Origin: Syntrophomonadaceae bacterium
GTDB lineage: Bacteria > Bacillota_D > Dethiobacteria > DTU022
Assembly (NCBI GenBank): GCA_003551865.1
Contig: PUNU01000080.1
Location: 1 to 27,857 of the forward strand
Reading direction: 5' to 3'
Length of the DNA stretch: 27,857 nt
In this document: one piece after another, positions 15,355 to 23,742 of the stretch
Layout of the letters: the number at the start of each line of letters is the position of its first letter
How positions within the stretch are numbered: position 1 is the stretch's first letter
The notes under the pieces: model-generated
Told to the model about the DNA's origin: nothing
Database searches by the model: none
Seen by the model: only the letters and a program-made list of their open reading frames with translations
Translations under genes and position numbers: made by a program

Positions 15355-15591
15355 ATGAGCAAAGCAAAATTCAACCTCAAAGTTTATAGTGAACGCTGTA
15401 AAGACTGCGGCATTTGTATTGAATTCTGCCCTAAAAACAACCTCAGGCAGGGAAAAGACGGGGCCCCGGAAATGATTGACCCCGAAGCCTGTACCGGGTG
15501 TAAGATGTGTGAATACCTTTGCCCGGATTTTGCCATCCAGGTGCAAAAAGAAGAAGAAGAAGAAGAAGAAAAAAAAGAAAATAATGATTAG
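15355..15591 (+). CDS. 2[4Fe-4S] ferredoxin, KorD-like, with poly-Glu tail
   Basis: A 78-residue iron-sulfur protein with two CxxCxxCxxxC clusters: Cys15, 18, 21, 25 and Cys46, 49, 52, 56. The sequence CKDCGICIEFCPKNNL and CTGCKMCEYLCPDFAI resembles the delta subunit of 2-oxoacid:ferredoxin oxidoreductases, but the alpha, beta and gamma subunit genes that normally follow korD are absent; an alpha/beta hydrolase follows instead. After residue 64 the protein ends in K-E7-K2-E-N2-D, coded by seven GAA repeats and then A-rich codons. The repeat is a microsatellite that could slip. GAGGAG lies 11 bases before ATG. It is probably an electron carrier; the partner is unknown. Confidence 0.85.
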   Translation: MSKAKFNLKVYSERCKDCGICIEFCPKNNLRQGKDGAPEMIDPEACTGCKMCEYLCPDFAIQVQKEEEEEEEKKENND

Positions 15592-15603
15592 GGAAGTCCA
15601 AGT

Positions 15604-16365
15604 ATGCCCTGGCATCAAGTAACCATAAAAAACCGGCAGGAACTAAAGCTTTCGGCACTTCTATGCGAGGCAGACAGCCAAAATAAGACGGACAACCCGA
15701 TTGTAATCGTCTGTCACGGTTTTACCGGAACAAAAGAGGGGGGAGGAAGGGCCCTGGAAATGGGTAAAGTGTTGGCCGCTCAGGGTTTTAATACCCTGCT
15801 TTTCGATTTTCGCGGCTGTGGTGAAAGCGAAGGCAGCTGGGAAGACATCACCCTCTCCGGCCAGGTCGAAGATCTGCGCAGTGCGGCGGAATGGTGCCGT
15901 GAAAACGGCTTTGCGCGGATAATTTTAAACGGCAGAAGTTTCGGCGGCACCACGGCTGTTGCTTTTACCGCCCGTGCTCATTTTATAACCGCCTTGTGCA
16001 CCTGGGCGGCCGTAGCCCGTCCCGAAGCTCTTTTCAGGCAGTTCGCCCGCTCTGAAATTGAAGGCCCGGCTTCAGACCCGGTCGAAATAGAAGGAGAAGG
16101 CGAAGTACTGCGGTTAAAAAAAGGATTTTTCTATGATCTTCAGGGGTATAACCTGCTGCAGGATGCCGCCGCAATGAAATTGTCCACCTTCCTGGTTATC
16201 CATGGCTCCGCCGACGAGGCGGTACCCGCCGAAGAAGCAAAACTGCTTTTTCAGGCTGCCAAAAATCCCAAGGAGCTGGCTTTAATTCCGGGCGCCGATC
16301 ACCGCTTTACCAATCACGTTGAACAGGTATGGAATACATTTTTCCGATGGCTCGGGGAAATATAA
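15604..16365 (+). CDS. Alpha/beta hydrolase (serine esterase/peptidase-like)
   Basis: A 253-residue cytoplasmic serine hydrolase with no signal peptide. HGFTG (39-43) is the oxyanion-hole motif, GRSFGG carries nucleophile Ser112, HGSADEAVP carries Asp204, and GADHRFT carries His233, completing the catalytic triad. The DFRGCGESEGSW block is typical of the family of small esterases and S9-like hydrolases. The substrate cannot be predicted. It starts 12 bases after the ferredoxin stop with only a weak AGGGA site and is probably co-transcribed. A terminator follows at 16399. Confidence 0.85.
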   Translation: MPWHQVTIKNRQELKLSALLCEADSQNKTDNPIVIVCHGFTGTKEGGGRALEMGKVLAAQGFNTLLFDFRGCGESEGSWEDITLSGQVEDLRSAAEWCRENGFARIILNGRSFGGTTAVAFTARAHFITALCTWAAVARPEALFRQFARSEIEGPASDPVEIEGEGEVLRLKKGFFYDLQGYNLLQDAAAMKLSTFLVIHGSADEAVPAEEAKLLFQAAKNPKELALIPGADHRFTNHVEQVWNTFFRWLGEI

Positions 16366-16398
16366 GTCCTTTAAGGCTGATCATGAAATTCTTTACTC

Positions 16399-16433
16399 AA
16401 ACACCTTTGGCTCTATGTGAACAGGTGTTTTTT
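16399..16433 (+). terminator. Intrinsic terminator after the hydrolase gene
   Basis: AAACACCT (16399-16406) pairs perfectly with AGGTGTTT (16423-16430), with a 16-base loop, and is followed by further T. It separates the ROK-to-hydrolase group from miaB. A -10 like TATAAT starts at 16436, directly behind it, and may serve miaB although no good -35 is seen. Confidence 0.7.
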
Positions 16434-16464
16434 GATATAATGAAAAAGGAAGGGAGGGCCTGTT

Positions 16465-17841
16465 TTGAATCCGCAGTTTGCAGAAATACTACACCGGGTT
16501 GGCCGCATCGGTGAAGGCAAAGAATATTACATCGTCACTTTCGGCTGCCAGATGAATGAACACGACACTGAAACCATGTCCGCCATCCTGGATATGACAG
16601 GCTACACTCCTGCTGAAACAGCCGAAGATGCTGACCTGATCATCCTCAATACCTGCGCCGTGCGCAAAAAACCCGAGGACAAAGCCGCTTCGCTTCTCGG
16701 CCGCTACGCCGCCTTGAAAAAGCAAAATGAAAACCTGATCATCGCCGTCGGCGGCTGTATGAGCCAGCAGTCGGACATTGCCGCTTATATCAAGGAACGT
16801 TTCAGGCATGTTGATCTCATTTTTGGCACCCACGCCTTGCCCCGCCTGCCCGCTTTAATTGAACAGGCGCAAAAGAGCAGAGGGACAGTGGTGGACATCA
16901 AAGAAGATTATCCCGGCAGGGAGGGACTGCCCGTCGCCCACAGTTCCGATTTCCATGCCTGGCTTCCGATTATTTACGGCTGCAACAATTTTTGTTCTTA
17001 CTGCATTGTGCCCTACGTCCGCGGCCGGGAGCGCAGTAGAAAAATGGAGAATATCCTGGCTGAAGCAAAAAGCCTGGCCGGAATGGGCCACCTGGAAATA
17101 ACCTTGCTGGGACAAAATGTTAATTCTTACGGCCAAGATCTTCCTGAAGGATACGACTTTGCCGATCTCCTCCACGAACTGGAAAAAATAGAGGGGCTAA
17201 AAAGGATCCGGTTTATGACTTCGCATCCAAAGGACCTTTCGCCAAAGCTGATCGAAACTGTTGCCGCGGGCAATAAAATATGCGAGCATTTCCACCTGCC
17301 GGTCCAGGCGGGCAGCAACCGCATCCTTGAAAAAATGAACCGGCTATATACCCGGGAATATTTCCTTGAGCTGGTGGAATCAATTAAATCCGCAGTTCCC
17401 GGTGTATCGATCACCACGGATATAATGGTCGGTTTTCCGGGTGAAACCAAGGAGGACTTCAATCAAACCGTGGACCTGGTTGAACGTGCTCGTTTCGACA
17501 GCGCTTTTGCTTTTATTTATTCACCGCGGAATAAAACGGCGGCAGCCCGGTTAAAAGACAATCTCAGCTACATTGAAAAAGAGAAAAGGCTTTCGTATTT
17601 AAATGAAATCCAACAAGGGATCAGTATAGAAATTAACGAAAGTATGGTTGACAGCGTGGTCGAAGTTCTGGTTGAAGGACCCAGTAAAGGCAATCCGGAG
17701 ATGCAAACCGGGCGCACCAGGACCAATAAGCTGGTCCATTTCCCCGGTTCTGAAGATCTTACCGGCTGCCTGATGCCGGTAAAAGTAGCCGAAGCGCAGG
17801 CCTGGAACCTGATCGGGAAAATCGCCGCGTCAATAAAATAA
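16465..17841 (+). CDS. miaB: tRNA-2-methylthio-N6-dimethylallyladenosine synthase
   Basis: Radical-SAM methylthiotransferase converting i6A37 of tRNAs reading UNN codons to ms2i6A37. In 458 residues the N-terminal MTTase domain shows three cluster cysteines, in TFGCQMN (Cys28), LNTCAVRKKPE and VGGCMSQQ. The radical-SAM core has IIYGCNNFCSYCIVPYVRGRERSR with CxxxCxxC, then LGQNVNSYG and TDIMVGFPGET. A TRAM domain (VEVLVEGPSKGNPE onward) ends it. The TTG start at 16465 is set by AGGGAGG about 8 bases upstream. MiaA, which makes its substrate, is encoded in the same region at 22335. Confidence 0.96.
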   Translation: MNPQFAEILHRVGRIGEGKEYYIVTFGCQMNEHDTETMSAILDMTGYTPAETAEDADLIILNTCAVRKKPEDKAASLLGRYAALKKQNENLIIAVGGCMSQQSDIAAYIKERFRHVDLIFGTHALPRLPALIEQAQKSRGTVVDIKEDYPGREGLPVAHSSDFHAWLPIIYGCNNFCSYCIVPYVRGRERSRKMENILAEAKSLAGMGHLEITLLGQNVNSYGQDLPEGYDFADLLHELEKIEGLKRIRFMTSHPKDLSPKLIETVAAGNKICEHFHLPVQAGSNRILEKMNRLYTREYFLELVESIKSAVPGVSITTDIMVGFPGETKEDFNQTVDLVERARFDSAFAFIYSPRNKTAAARLKDNLSYIEKEKRLSYLNEIQQGISIEINESMVDSVVEVLVEGPSKGNPEMQTGRTRTNKLVHFPGSEDLTGCLMPVKVAEAQAWNLIGKIAASIK

Positions 17842-17843
17842 CA

Positions 17844-17885
17844 GCCGGCACATAATTTCAACGCAAAGCCGGATTTTTGTTTTCG
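17844..17885 (+). terminator. Weak possible terminator after miaB
   Basis: CCGGC close to the miaB stop pairs with GCCGG before ATTTTTGTTTT. The stem is only 5 bp with a long loop, so this may be a weak or partial stop between miaB and mutS. Confidence 0.4.
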
Positions 17886-17924
17886 GCCTTTTATCATTAA
17901 TACATTCGGGAAGGGGATCCCAGG

Positions 17925-20549
17925 TTGAACCGCAGCAGCCCGATGATGGAACAGTACCGGAATATTAAGGAACAGCATCCCGACAAACTGCTGCTGTTCC
18001 AGGTAGGCGATTTCTACGAGCTCTTCTTTGAAGACGCCCGGGTGGCGGCAAGAGAGATGGAAATTGCCCTAACAACCAGGGATGCCGGCAGTGAGGACCC
18101 AATCCCTTTGGCCGGGGTCCCGATCCACTCGGCTGAAACTTATTTAAACAGACTGCTTGGCAAAGGATACAAGGTTGTAGTATGTGAACAGGTCGAAAAC
18201 GCCGCCCAGGCAAAAGGACTGGTCAAACGGGAAATAACACGCATTCTTACGCCCGGCACGATCACTGATCCGGAAATGCTCGAAGAAAGCCGCAACAACT
18301 ACCTTGTTACCGTAATCGAAAAGGATGGCAATTATTACGGCCTGGCCGCGGTTGATATCTCCACCGGAGATTTTCAGATCACCGAACAGAAAGGTGAAGG
18401 GGCCTGGGAGGTTATCGTCGACGAACTGCGCCGGCTGCAGCCTTCCGAACTGCTTTGTTCTACAGCCGAGCTGGAAAAACAGTGCCGCCGCCAGTTTAAC
18501 CCGGCCGAACACGGCTTAATCGAGATCCTTCAATCCGTTCCCAACCCACAGGAAACCAGGTCTCTAATCATCGACCAGTGGGACGAAAAAACCTTTAACG
18601 AGCTTAAACTGGACCGCTGCCCGCTGGCAGCAGCAGCCGCGGCGGCGGCTATTAACTACCTGGAGCTTCTTCAGCAGATTCCTGAAAGCGGCGGTCATTT
18701 TCATCACCTCGAGCTTTATTTTACCGGCCGGAGCATGGTTATCGACAGTATTACCAACCGCAACCTGGAACTGACCCGGTCAATCCGCGAGGGCGGAAAA
18801 CACGGCAGCCTGCTGGGACTGCTGGACCGCTGCCTGACTGCCATGGGCCGCAGGTTGCTCAGGCGCTGGGTGGAACAGCCTCTACTCGACAGCCAAAAGA
18901 TTGAAAGACGGCTGGATGCTGTAGAGGAACTTATCAATAAACCCTTGCAGCGTAGAGATCTGCGCAAAAAAATGGGGGAAATTTTTGACCTGGAACGCTT
19001 CTGCAGCCGGCTTTCTTACGAGCGGGTCAACGCCCGCGACCTGGTCGGCTTAAAAAAAACCCTAATCCAAATTGAAACCCTTAAAAAAAAGCTGACTGAG
19101 TTTGAATCATTCTTCCTGCAGAGGATCACCGAGCGCCTGCCCGGCTTTGGCGATTTGATCAATTTAATCGAAGAAGCGCTTGTTGATGATCCCCCGCTCA
19201 CAGTAAAAGAAGGGGGTCTGTTCAAAACCGGCTATAACGAAGAAATTGACCGCCTGAAGACCATTTCCCGTGAAGGAAGCAACATGCTCCTCCAATTCGA
19301 AAAAAACGAAAGGGAGCGCACCGGTATTAAATCTCTGCGCATCGGCTATAACCGCAATTTCGGCTATTACATTGAAGTAACAAAAACCAATCTCGATTAT
19401 GTACCACCTGAATATCACCGCAAGCAGACCCTGGTCAACGCCGAGCGCTTTACCACGGAGGAACTGGACAGGCTGGAGGAACAGATAACCGGGGCAAGGG
19501 AGAAACTGGCCGGCCTGGAATACGAACAATTTGAAAAACTGCGCGCCGCCGCCAGTACATATACCGGAGCCCTGCTCGACGCCTCCCATGAACTCGCCGC
19601 CGCCGACTGTATCCAAAGCCTGGCCGAAGTTGCCGAGCACTGCAGTTACTGCCGGCCAAGTTTTCCAGACGGATACCGGATGTCGATTAAGCAGGCCCGC
19701 CACCCGGTGGTTGAACAGCTGGCCGGGGAGCGCTTTGTTCCCAACGATGTTCACATGGACCGCTCCAACTTCCTGCTGGTCATAACCGGTCCCAACATGG
19801 CCGGCAAGAGCACCTATATTCGCAGTGCCGCCCTGGTAGCGGTTATGGCCCAAATGGGTGCTTATGTCCCGGCTGAAAAAGCCGAGCTGCCTATTCTTGA
19901 CCGGATTTTCGCCCGGGTCGGGGCCAGCGATGATTTAAGCCGGGGGCACAGTACTTTCATGGTAGAGATGCAGGAAACCGCCGCCATCCTAAAAGAGGCC
20001 ACAGCCGACAGCTTGATCATCCTCGATGAAATCGGCCGGGGAACCAGCACCTATGACGGCATGAGCATCGCCCGCAGTGTGTTGGAATACATCAACCGTA
20101 AAATCGAAGCCAAGACCCTGTTTTCTACCCATTATCATGAACTAACCAACCTTGAAGGTGAACTGCCGGGGGTAAAAAATTACACAATCGCAGTCAAGGA
20201 AAAGGGTAAACAGGTTATTTTCCTGCGCCAGGTCACCCCGGGGCGCTCCGACAAGAGCTACGGTATTAACGTGGCTCGCCTGGCCGGGGTTCCCGTTGAG
20301 GTGCTTATCAGGGCGGAAAAAATACTGACCGAGCTTGAACTGGCTGCTTCTTCTGCCGCCGAACATCAGCTCAGCCTCCTGCCGATGGTCAGCGAGCCGG
20401 CATCGGATTACGCCCGGGAACTGGAAGTAATTGAACAGCTAAAGGAACTGGACCTGAACCGGACCACTCCGCTTGAGGTCCAGCAAAAAGTGTACGAACT
20501 GCAAAAACAGCTGAACGAGATCGGGCAAAGCGCCGGGGAAGAGGAGTAA
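17925..20549 (+). CDS. mutS: DNA mismatch repair protein MutS
   Basis: Recognises base mismatches and small loops and recruits MutL. The 874 residues match bacterial MutS length. The mismatch-contacting Phe30-Tyr-Glu32 lies in VGDFYELFFEDA. The connector, lever and clamp regions follow, then the ABC ATPase with Walker A TGPNMAGKSTYIRSA (about 620-634), the STFMVEM signature and Walker B IILDEIGRGTSTYDG, with a helix-turn-helix dimer region after it. The TTG start lies 8 bases after AAGGGG; an ATG pair at 17943 would remove little. mutL begins 3 bases after the stop, so the two are co-translated. Confidence 0.96.
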   Translation: MNRSSPMMEQYRNIKEQHPDKLLLFQVGDFYELFFEDARVAAREMEIALTTRDAGSEDPIPLAGVPIHSAETYLNRLLGKGYKVVVCEQVENAAQAKGLVKREITRILTPGTITDPEMLEESRNNYLVTVIEKDGNYYGLAAVDISTGDFQITEQKGEGAWEVIVDELRRLQPSELLCSTAELEKQCRRQFNPAEHGLIEILQSVPNPQETRSLIIDQWDEKTFNELKLDRCPLAAAAAAAAINYLELLQQIPESGGHFHHLELYFTGRSMVIDSITNRNLELTRSIREGGKHGSLLGLLDRCLTAMGRRLLRRWVEQPLLDSQKIERRLDAVEELINKPLQRRDLRKKMGEIFDLERFCSRLSYERVNARDLVGLKKTLIQIETLKKKLTEFESFFLQRITERLPGFGDLINLIEEALVDDPPLTVKEGGLFKTGYNEEIDRLKTISREGSNMLLQFEKNERERTGIKSLRIGYNRNFGYYIEVTKTNLDYVPPEYHRKQTLVNAERFTTEELDRLEEQITGAREKLAGLEYEQFEKLRAAASTYTGALLDASHELAAADCIQSLAEVAEHCSYCRPSFPDGYRMSIKQARHPVVEQLAGERFVPNDVHMDRSNFLLVITGPNMAGKSTYIRSAALVAVMAQMGAYVPAEKAELPILDRIFARVGASDDLSRGHSTFMVEMQETAAILKEATADSLIILDEIGRGTSTYDGMSIARSVLEYINRKIEAKTLFSTHYHELTNLEGELPGVKNYTIAVKEKGKQVIFLRQVTPGRSDKSYGINVARLAGVPVEVLIRAEKILTELELAASSAAEHQLSLLPMVSEPASDYARELEVIEQLKELDLNRTTPLEVQQKVYELQKQLNEIGQSAGEEE

Positions 20550-20552
20550 ATA

Positions 20553-22331
20553 ATGAGTATCAAGGAACTGGACAAAAGCACCGCCGAACAAATTGCCGCC
20601 GGAGAAGTCATCGAAAACCCGGCTTCGGTAGTAAAAGAACTGGTCGAAAACGCTCTCGACGCCGGGGCGACCAAGATCGAAGTAGTAATAGAAGGAGGCG
20701 GTAAAAACCTGGTCGCGGTTACCGACAACGGTGGAGGCATCTTTAGCGGCGATCTGCCCCTGGCCTTCAAAAGGTTTGCCACCAGTAAAATAGCGGCTAT
20801 TGACGACCTGCAGAAGCTTGGCAGTCTCGGCTTTCGCGGGGAAGCCCTGCCCAGTATCGCCGCAGTCGCCAGGGTAAAAATGACCACCAGACCCCGGGAA
20901 GCCCGGGCCGGTTCCGAAATTGTTCTTGCCGGTGGCGAAATATTAAGCAGGGAGGAGGTGGGGGCTCCTCCGGGAACGAAGGTGGAGGTAAACGATTTAT
21001 TTTACAATACCCCGGGGCGCAAAAAATTTCTACGTGCTTCCACCGTTGAGGCAGCCCGGATCAGCAATCTGCTTTCCGAGCTGGCTCTGGCCAATCCCGA
21101 AGTGGCCTTCAGTTTAAAAAGCGGGAGAAGGGAACTGTTCACTTCCAGCGGCGACGGCGTTCTTCTGCATGTGATCGGCTCGATTTACGGCAATGAGAGC
21201 GCCGAAGCGATGATCGGACTTGACCGTCGTGACGGCTCCACCGGCCTGCATGTCTACGGCTTCATCTCACCCCCTCACCTGACCAGATCCTCCCGGCGCT
21301 GGATCACCCTGGTCGTCAACGGCAGGCTGATAAAAAACGCCGTACTGGTAAACGCCCTGGAAAGAGGTTACGGGGATCTGCTGCCCGCACGCCGCCATCC
21401 GCTGTCCGTCCTGCATATCACCATCCCGCCGGAAACGATTGACGTTAACGTCCATCCTGCCAAGGTGGAGATCCGTTTCCAGGATCCTGAAAACATTAAA
21501 AGCCTTCTTTTCAGGGCGGTTAAGTTGTCCCTGCAGGATGCAGAAAGCCTGCCGGGATGGCCGAGGCCGGCCGAACTTTACGAAAACTTTAAAACGGGCC
21601 GGGACCAACCCGGCGGCTACCTCCGGCAGGAAAGCGGGTTTTTCGAGCAGGGCGGCCGATTTGAAACGAGGCCCAAAGAAATGAGCCAGCCCGATTGGCA
21701 GCCGGGTACTAAAAGGCAAATAGCCGCCGCTCCAGGCACAGGGGAACCGACTTCACAGCTGATCGGCCAGTACCTGAACAGCTACCTGGTGGTGCAAAAA
21801 GAAGATAAACTGCTCCTGATCGATCAGCATGCCGCCCATGAGAGGGTCATCTACCACCGGCTGGCTGGGACAGCAGATGACACTGCTGATGAAAAAAGCT
21901 CTCAGCTGACCCTGCCCCTTACCCTGGAACTGCCTTCCGCCTGGCGCGACCGTCTTCCGGTGCTTCTGCCTTTACTCGAGGAAACTGGTTTCAAACTGGA
22001 ACCCCTGGGCGGAGATCACTACGTAGTCAGGGCGGTCCCCTTTATGCTGAGGACAAATGCCGGCAAAAGTGAACTTTACGACCTTCTTGAACAAATTATA
22101 GCCGCCAATGACGACCCGGCGGCGGGCGATTCCCGGGAAGCGATCCGCAAGACCGTTGCCTGCCATCGTTCGGTCAAAGCCGGGCAGCCTTTAAGCACAG
22201 ATGAGATGAAAGAACTGCTAAGTGAATGGGAAAAAACTCCGCATTCCCAATACTGTCCCCACGGCAGACCTACAGTAATCAGCTTCGAGCGGTCTGAACT
22301 GGAAAAAAGTTTTCTGCGCAGGGGGAGTTAA
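20553..22331 (+). CDS. mutL: DNA mismatch repair protein MutL (endonuclease type)
   Basis: ATPase and nicking endonuclease that links MutS to strand removal. The 592-residue protein has the GHKL ATPase motifs KELVENALDAGAT, VTDNGGGI and GSLGFRGEALPSI in its N-terminal part, a variable linker (about 330-400), and a C-terminal endonuclease domain. The endonuclease motif begins at Asp424 as DQHAAHE; the second Glu of DQHAx2Ex4E reads His here (DQHAAHERVIYH). ACHRSVKAG and CPHGRP near the end are the other metal-site motifs and are present. No mutH is expected in this lineage. GAGGAG precedes the ATG; miaA starts 3 bases after the stop. Confidence 0.96.
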   Translation: MSIKELDKSTAEQIAAGEVIENPASVVKELVENALDAGATKIEVVIEGGGKNLVAVTDNGGGIFSGDLPLAFKRFATSKIAAIDDLQKLGSLGFRGEALPSIAAVARVKMTTRPREARAGSEIVLAGGEILSREEVGAPPGTKVEVNDLFYNTPGRKKFLRASTVEAARISNLLSELALANPEVAFSLKSGRRELFTSSGDGVLLHVIGSIYGNESAEAMIGLDRRDGSTGLHVYGFISPPHLTRSSRRWITLVVNGRLIKNAVLVNALERGYGDLLPARRHPLSVLHITIPPETIDVNVHPAKVEIRFQDPENIKSLLFRAVKLSLQDAESLPGWPRPAELYENFKTGRDQPGGYLRQESGFFEQGGRFETRPKEMSQPDWQPGTKRQIAAAPGTGEPTSQLIGQYLNSYLVVQKEDKLLLIDQHAAHERVIYHRLAGTADDTADEKSSQLTLPLTLELPSAWRDRLPVLLPLLEETGFKLEPLGGDHYVVRAVPFMLRTNAGKSELYDLLEQIIAANDDPAAGDSREAIRKTVACHRSVKAGQPLSTDEMKELLSEWEKTPHSQYCPHGRPTVISFERSELEKSFLRRGS

Positions 22332-22334
22332 AAA

Positions 22335-23324
22335 GTGAATGCCAATTCGGCTGATCCCGCCAAAGATAAAATACCCCTCCTTGTCCTGGTCGGCCCTACA
22401 GCAGTAGGCAAATCCGCCCTCGCCCTCAGGCTCGCTCCGGCTTTAAGAACCGACATAATCAGCGCCGATTCGGCCCAGGTTTACCGGGGACTCGATATTG
22501 GCACGGCCAAACCATCCCATGAAGAACAAAAAGCGGTAAAACACCACCTGATTGACCTGGTAGAGCCGGACCAGGACTTTAGCGCTGCCGATTATCAAAA
22601 AGCGGCGGCTGGAGTAATTGAAAAACTCTACTCGGCGGGAAAACTGCCTTTTATAGTCGGCGGCACCGGGCTCTATATAAAAGCGGTTGTCGACTTTTAC
22701 GCCTTTGGGCAAAAGGGGGCCGACCGAGAACTAAGAAAGTTTTATGAAAAAAAAGCCTCCTCCGAAGGGCTTGACAGTTTGTACGCTGAATTAAAAGCAA
22801 TCGATCCGGCCGCCGCAGCCAGGATTCATCCGGGCGACAGGCGAAGAATTATCAGGGCCCTGGAAGTGTACAGGCTGGAAGGAAGGCCTATTTCCGAGCA
22901 GGTTGCCGAAACCGGCCGGGAAAAATCACCTTACACCCCAACTATAATCGGCCTCTACATGGATCGCGAAGCACTCTACCGGAGAATCGACAGGCGGGTC
23001 GAACGGATGATCGAAGGCGGTTTTCTCGAAGAGGTCCGCTTTTTACGGCAAAGAGGCTACGGAAAAGAAGCCCCCGGTATGCAGATCCTGGGCTACAAAC
23101 AGCTTTTCTCCTACCTGCAGGGGGAAATGTCCTGGGAAGAAACAGTGGGTGAAATAAAAAAGCAAACCCGCAACCTGGCCAAACGCCAGCTGACCTGGTT
23201 CAGGCGTGATGACTCAATTAAGTGGTTTAAAATAGACGAAGATAAATCCATCGAGAATTTAACTGAAAATATTTACGAAACAGTGAAGGATCTGGTGCGG
23301 TCGCGCGCGAATAATAGTACTTAA
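22335..23324 (+). CDS. miaA: tRNA dimethylallyltransferase
   Basis: Transfers dimethylallyl from DMAPP to A37 of tRNAs that read UNN codons, giving i6A37 for MiaB. The 329 residues show the P-loop LVGPTAVGKSALA, DSAQVYRGLDIGTAKP with its catalytic Asp, FIVGGTGLYIKA and, further on, MQILGYKQLFSYL and KRQLTWFRRD. The GTG start has GGGGAG about 8 bases upstream and lies 3 bases after the mutL stop. The order mutL-miaA-hfq-hflX is the same as in many Gram-negative bacteria, an old conserved arrangement. Confidence 0.96.
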   Translation: MNANSADPAKDKIPLLVLVGPTAVGKSALALRLAPALRTDIISADSAQVYRGLDIGTAKPSHEEQKAVKHHLIDLVEPDQDFSAADYQKAAAGVIEKLYSAGKLPFIVGGTGLYIKAVVDFYAFGQKGADRELRKFYEKKASSEGLDSLYAELKAIDPAAAARIHPGDRRRIIRALEVYRLEGRPISEQVAETGREKSPYTPTIIGLYMDREALYRRIDRRVERMIEGGFLEEVRFLRQRGYGKEAPGMQILGYKQLFSYLQGEMSWEETVGEIKKQTRNLAKRQLTWFRRDDSIKWFKIDEDKSIENLTENIYETVKDLVRSRANNST

Positions 23325-23366
23325 GCCATAAACTGAACAAAAGTACGTTTGAAGGGAGTCCAGTAG

Positions 23367-23630
23367 ATGAAAGGCACAATTAACTTACAGGACGTTTTTC
23401 TCAACCAGGCCCGTAAAGAAAACATGCCGGCCACTGTTTTCTTGATCAACGGGTACCAGATTAAAGGCACTGTCCGCAGTTTTGACAACTTTACCCTGCT
23501 CCTCGAAGTGGAAGGAAAACAGCAGCTTGTTTATAAGCACGCTGTATCGACAATTATTCCGATGCGCAATATCAGCTTGAGAGCGGAAGAAGGAGAAACT
23601 GCCGGGGGAGAAACTGCCGAAACCGAGTAA
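23367..23630 (+). CDS. hfq: RNA chaperone Hfq
   Basis: A ring-forming Sm-like protein that binds A/U-rich RNA and helps sRNA-mRNA pairing. The 87 residues hold Sm1 ([23 protein letters not shown]) and Sm2 ([12 protein letters not shown], with the conserved YKHA uridine-binding motif). The N-terminal helix starts [22 protein letters not shown] and the short acidic tail is rich in Glu and Gly. AAGGGAG lies 9 bases before the ATG. It is separated from miaA by 42 bases and ends in a strong terminator, so it closes the mutS-mutL-miaA-hfq unit. Confidence 0.97.
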   Translation: MKGTINLQDVFLNQARKENMPATVFLINGYQIKGTVRSFDNFTLLLEVEGKQQLVYKHAVSTIIPMRNISLRAEEGETAGGETAETE

Positions 23631-23658
23631 TTATGAGTATATTAATATCTTCCCTGTA

Positions 23659-23700
23659 AAAGGCACTCTCAACGCGGAGTGCCTTTGCTGTTTATTGTAT
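23659..23700 (+). terminator. Intrinsic terminator after hfq
   Basis: AAAGGCACTC (23659-23668) pairs perfectly over 10 bp with GAGTGCCTTT (23677-23686) around an 8-base loop, followed by a T-rich tract. The tract is mixed (TTGCTGTTTATT), so efficiency may be partial. Confidence 0.8.
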
Positions 23701-23723
23701 TTATATTTTTTTATCCGTATAAT
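23695..23723 (+). promoter_or_regulatory. Possible hflX promoter
   Basis: -10 TATAAT (23718-23723) with TTGTAT 17 bases upstream (23695-23700). The -10 is perfect and the -35 only half matches. It would start a transcript about 13 bases before hflX's ribosome binding site. Confidence 0.5.
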
Positions 23724-23742
23724 GAAAGCAGAGGAGGTTTTG

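Noticed and set aside
15355..15591. Start of a complete 2-oxoglutarate:ferredoxin oxidoreductase operon
   Set aside because: The next gene is an alpha/beta hydrolase; no alpha, beta or gamma subunit is present.
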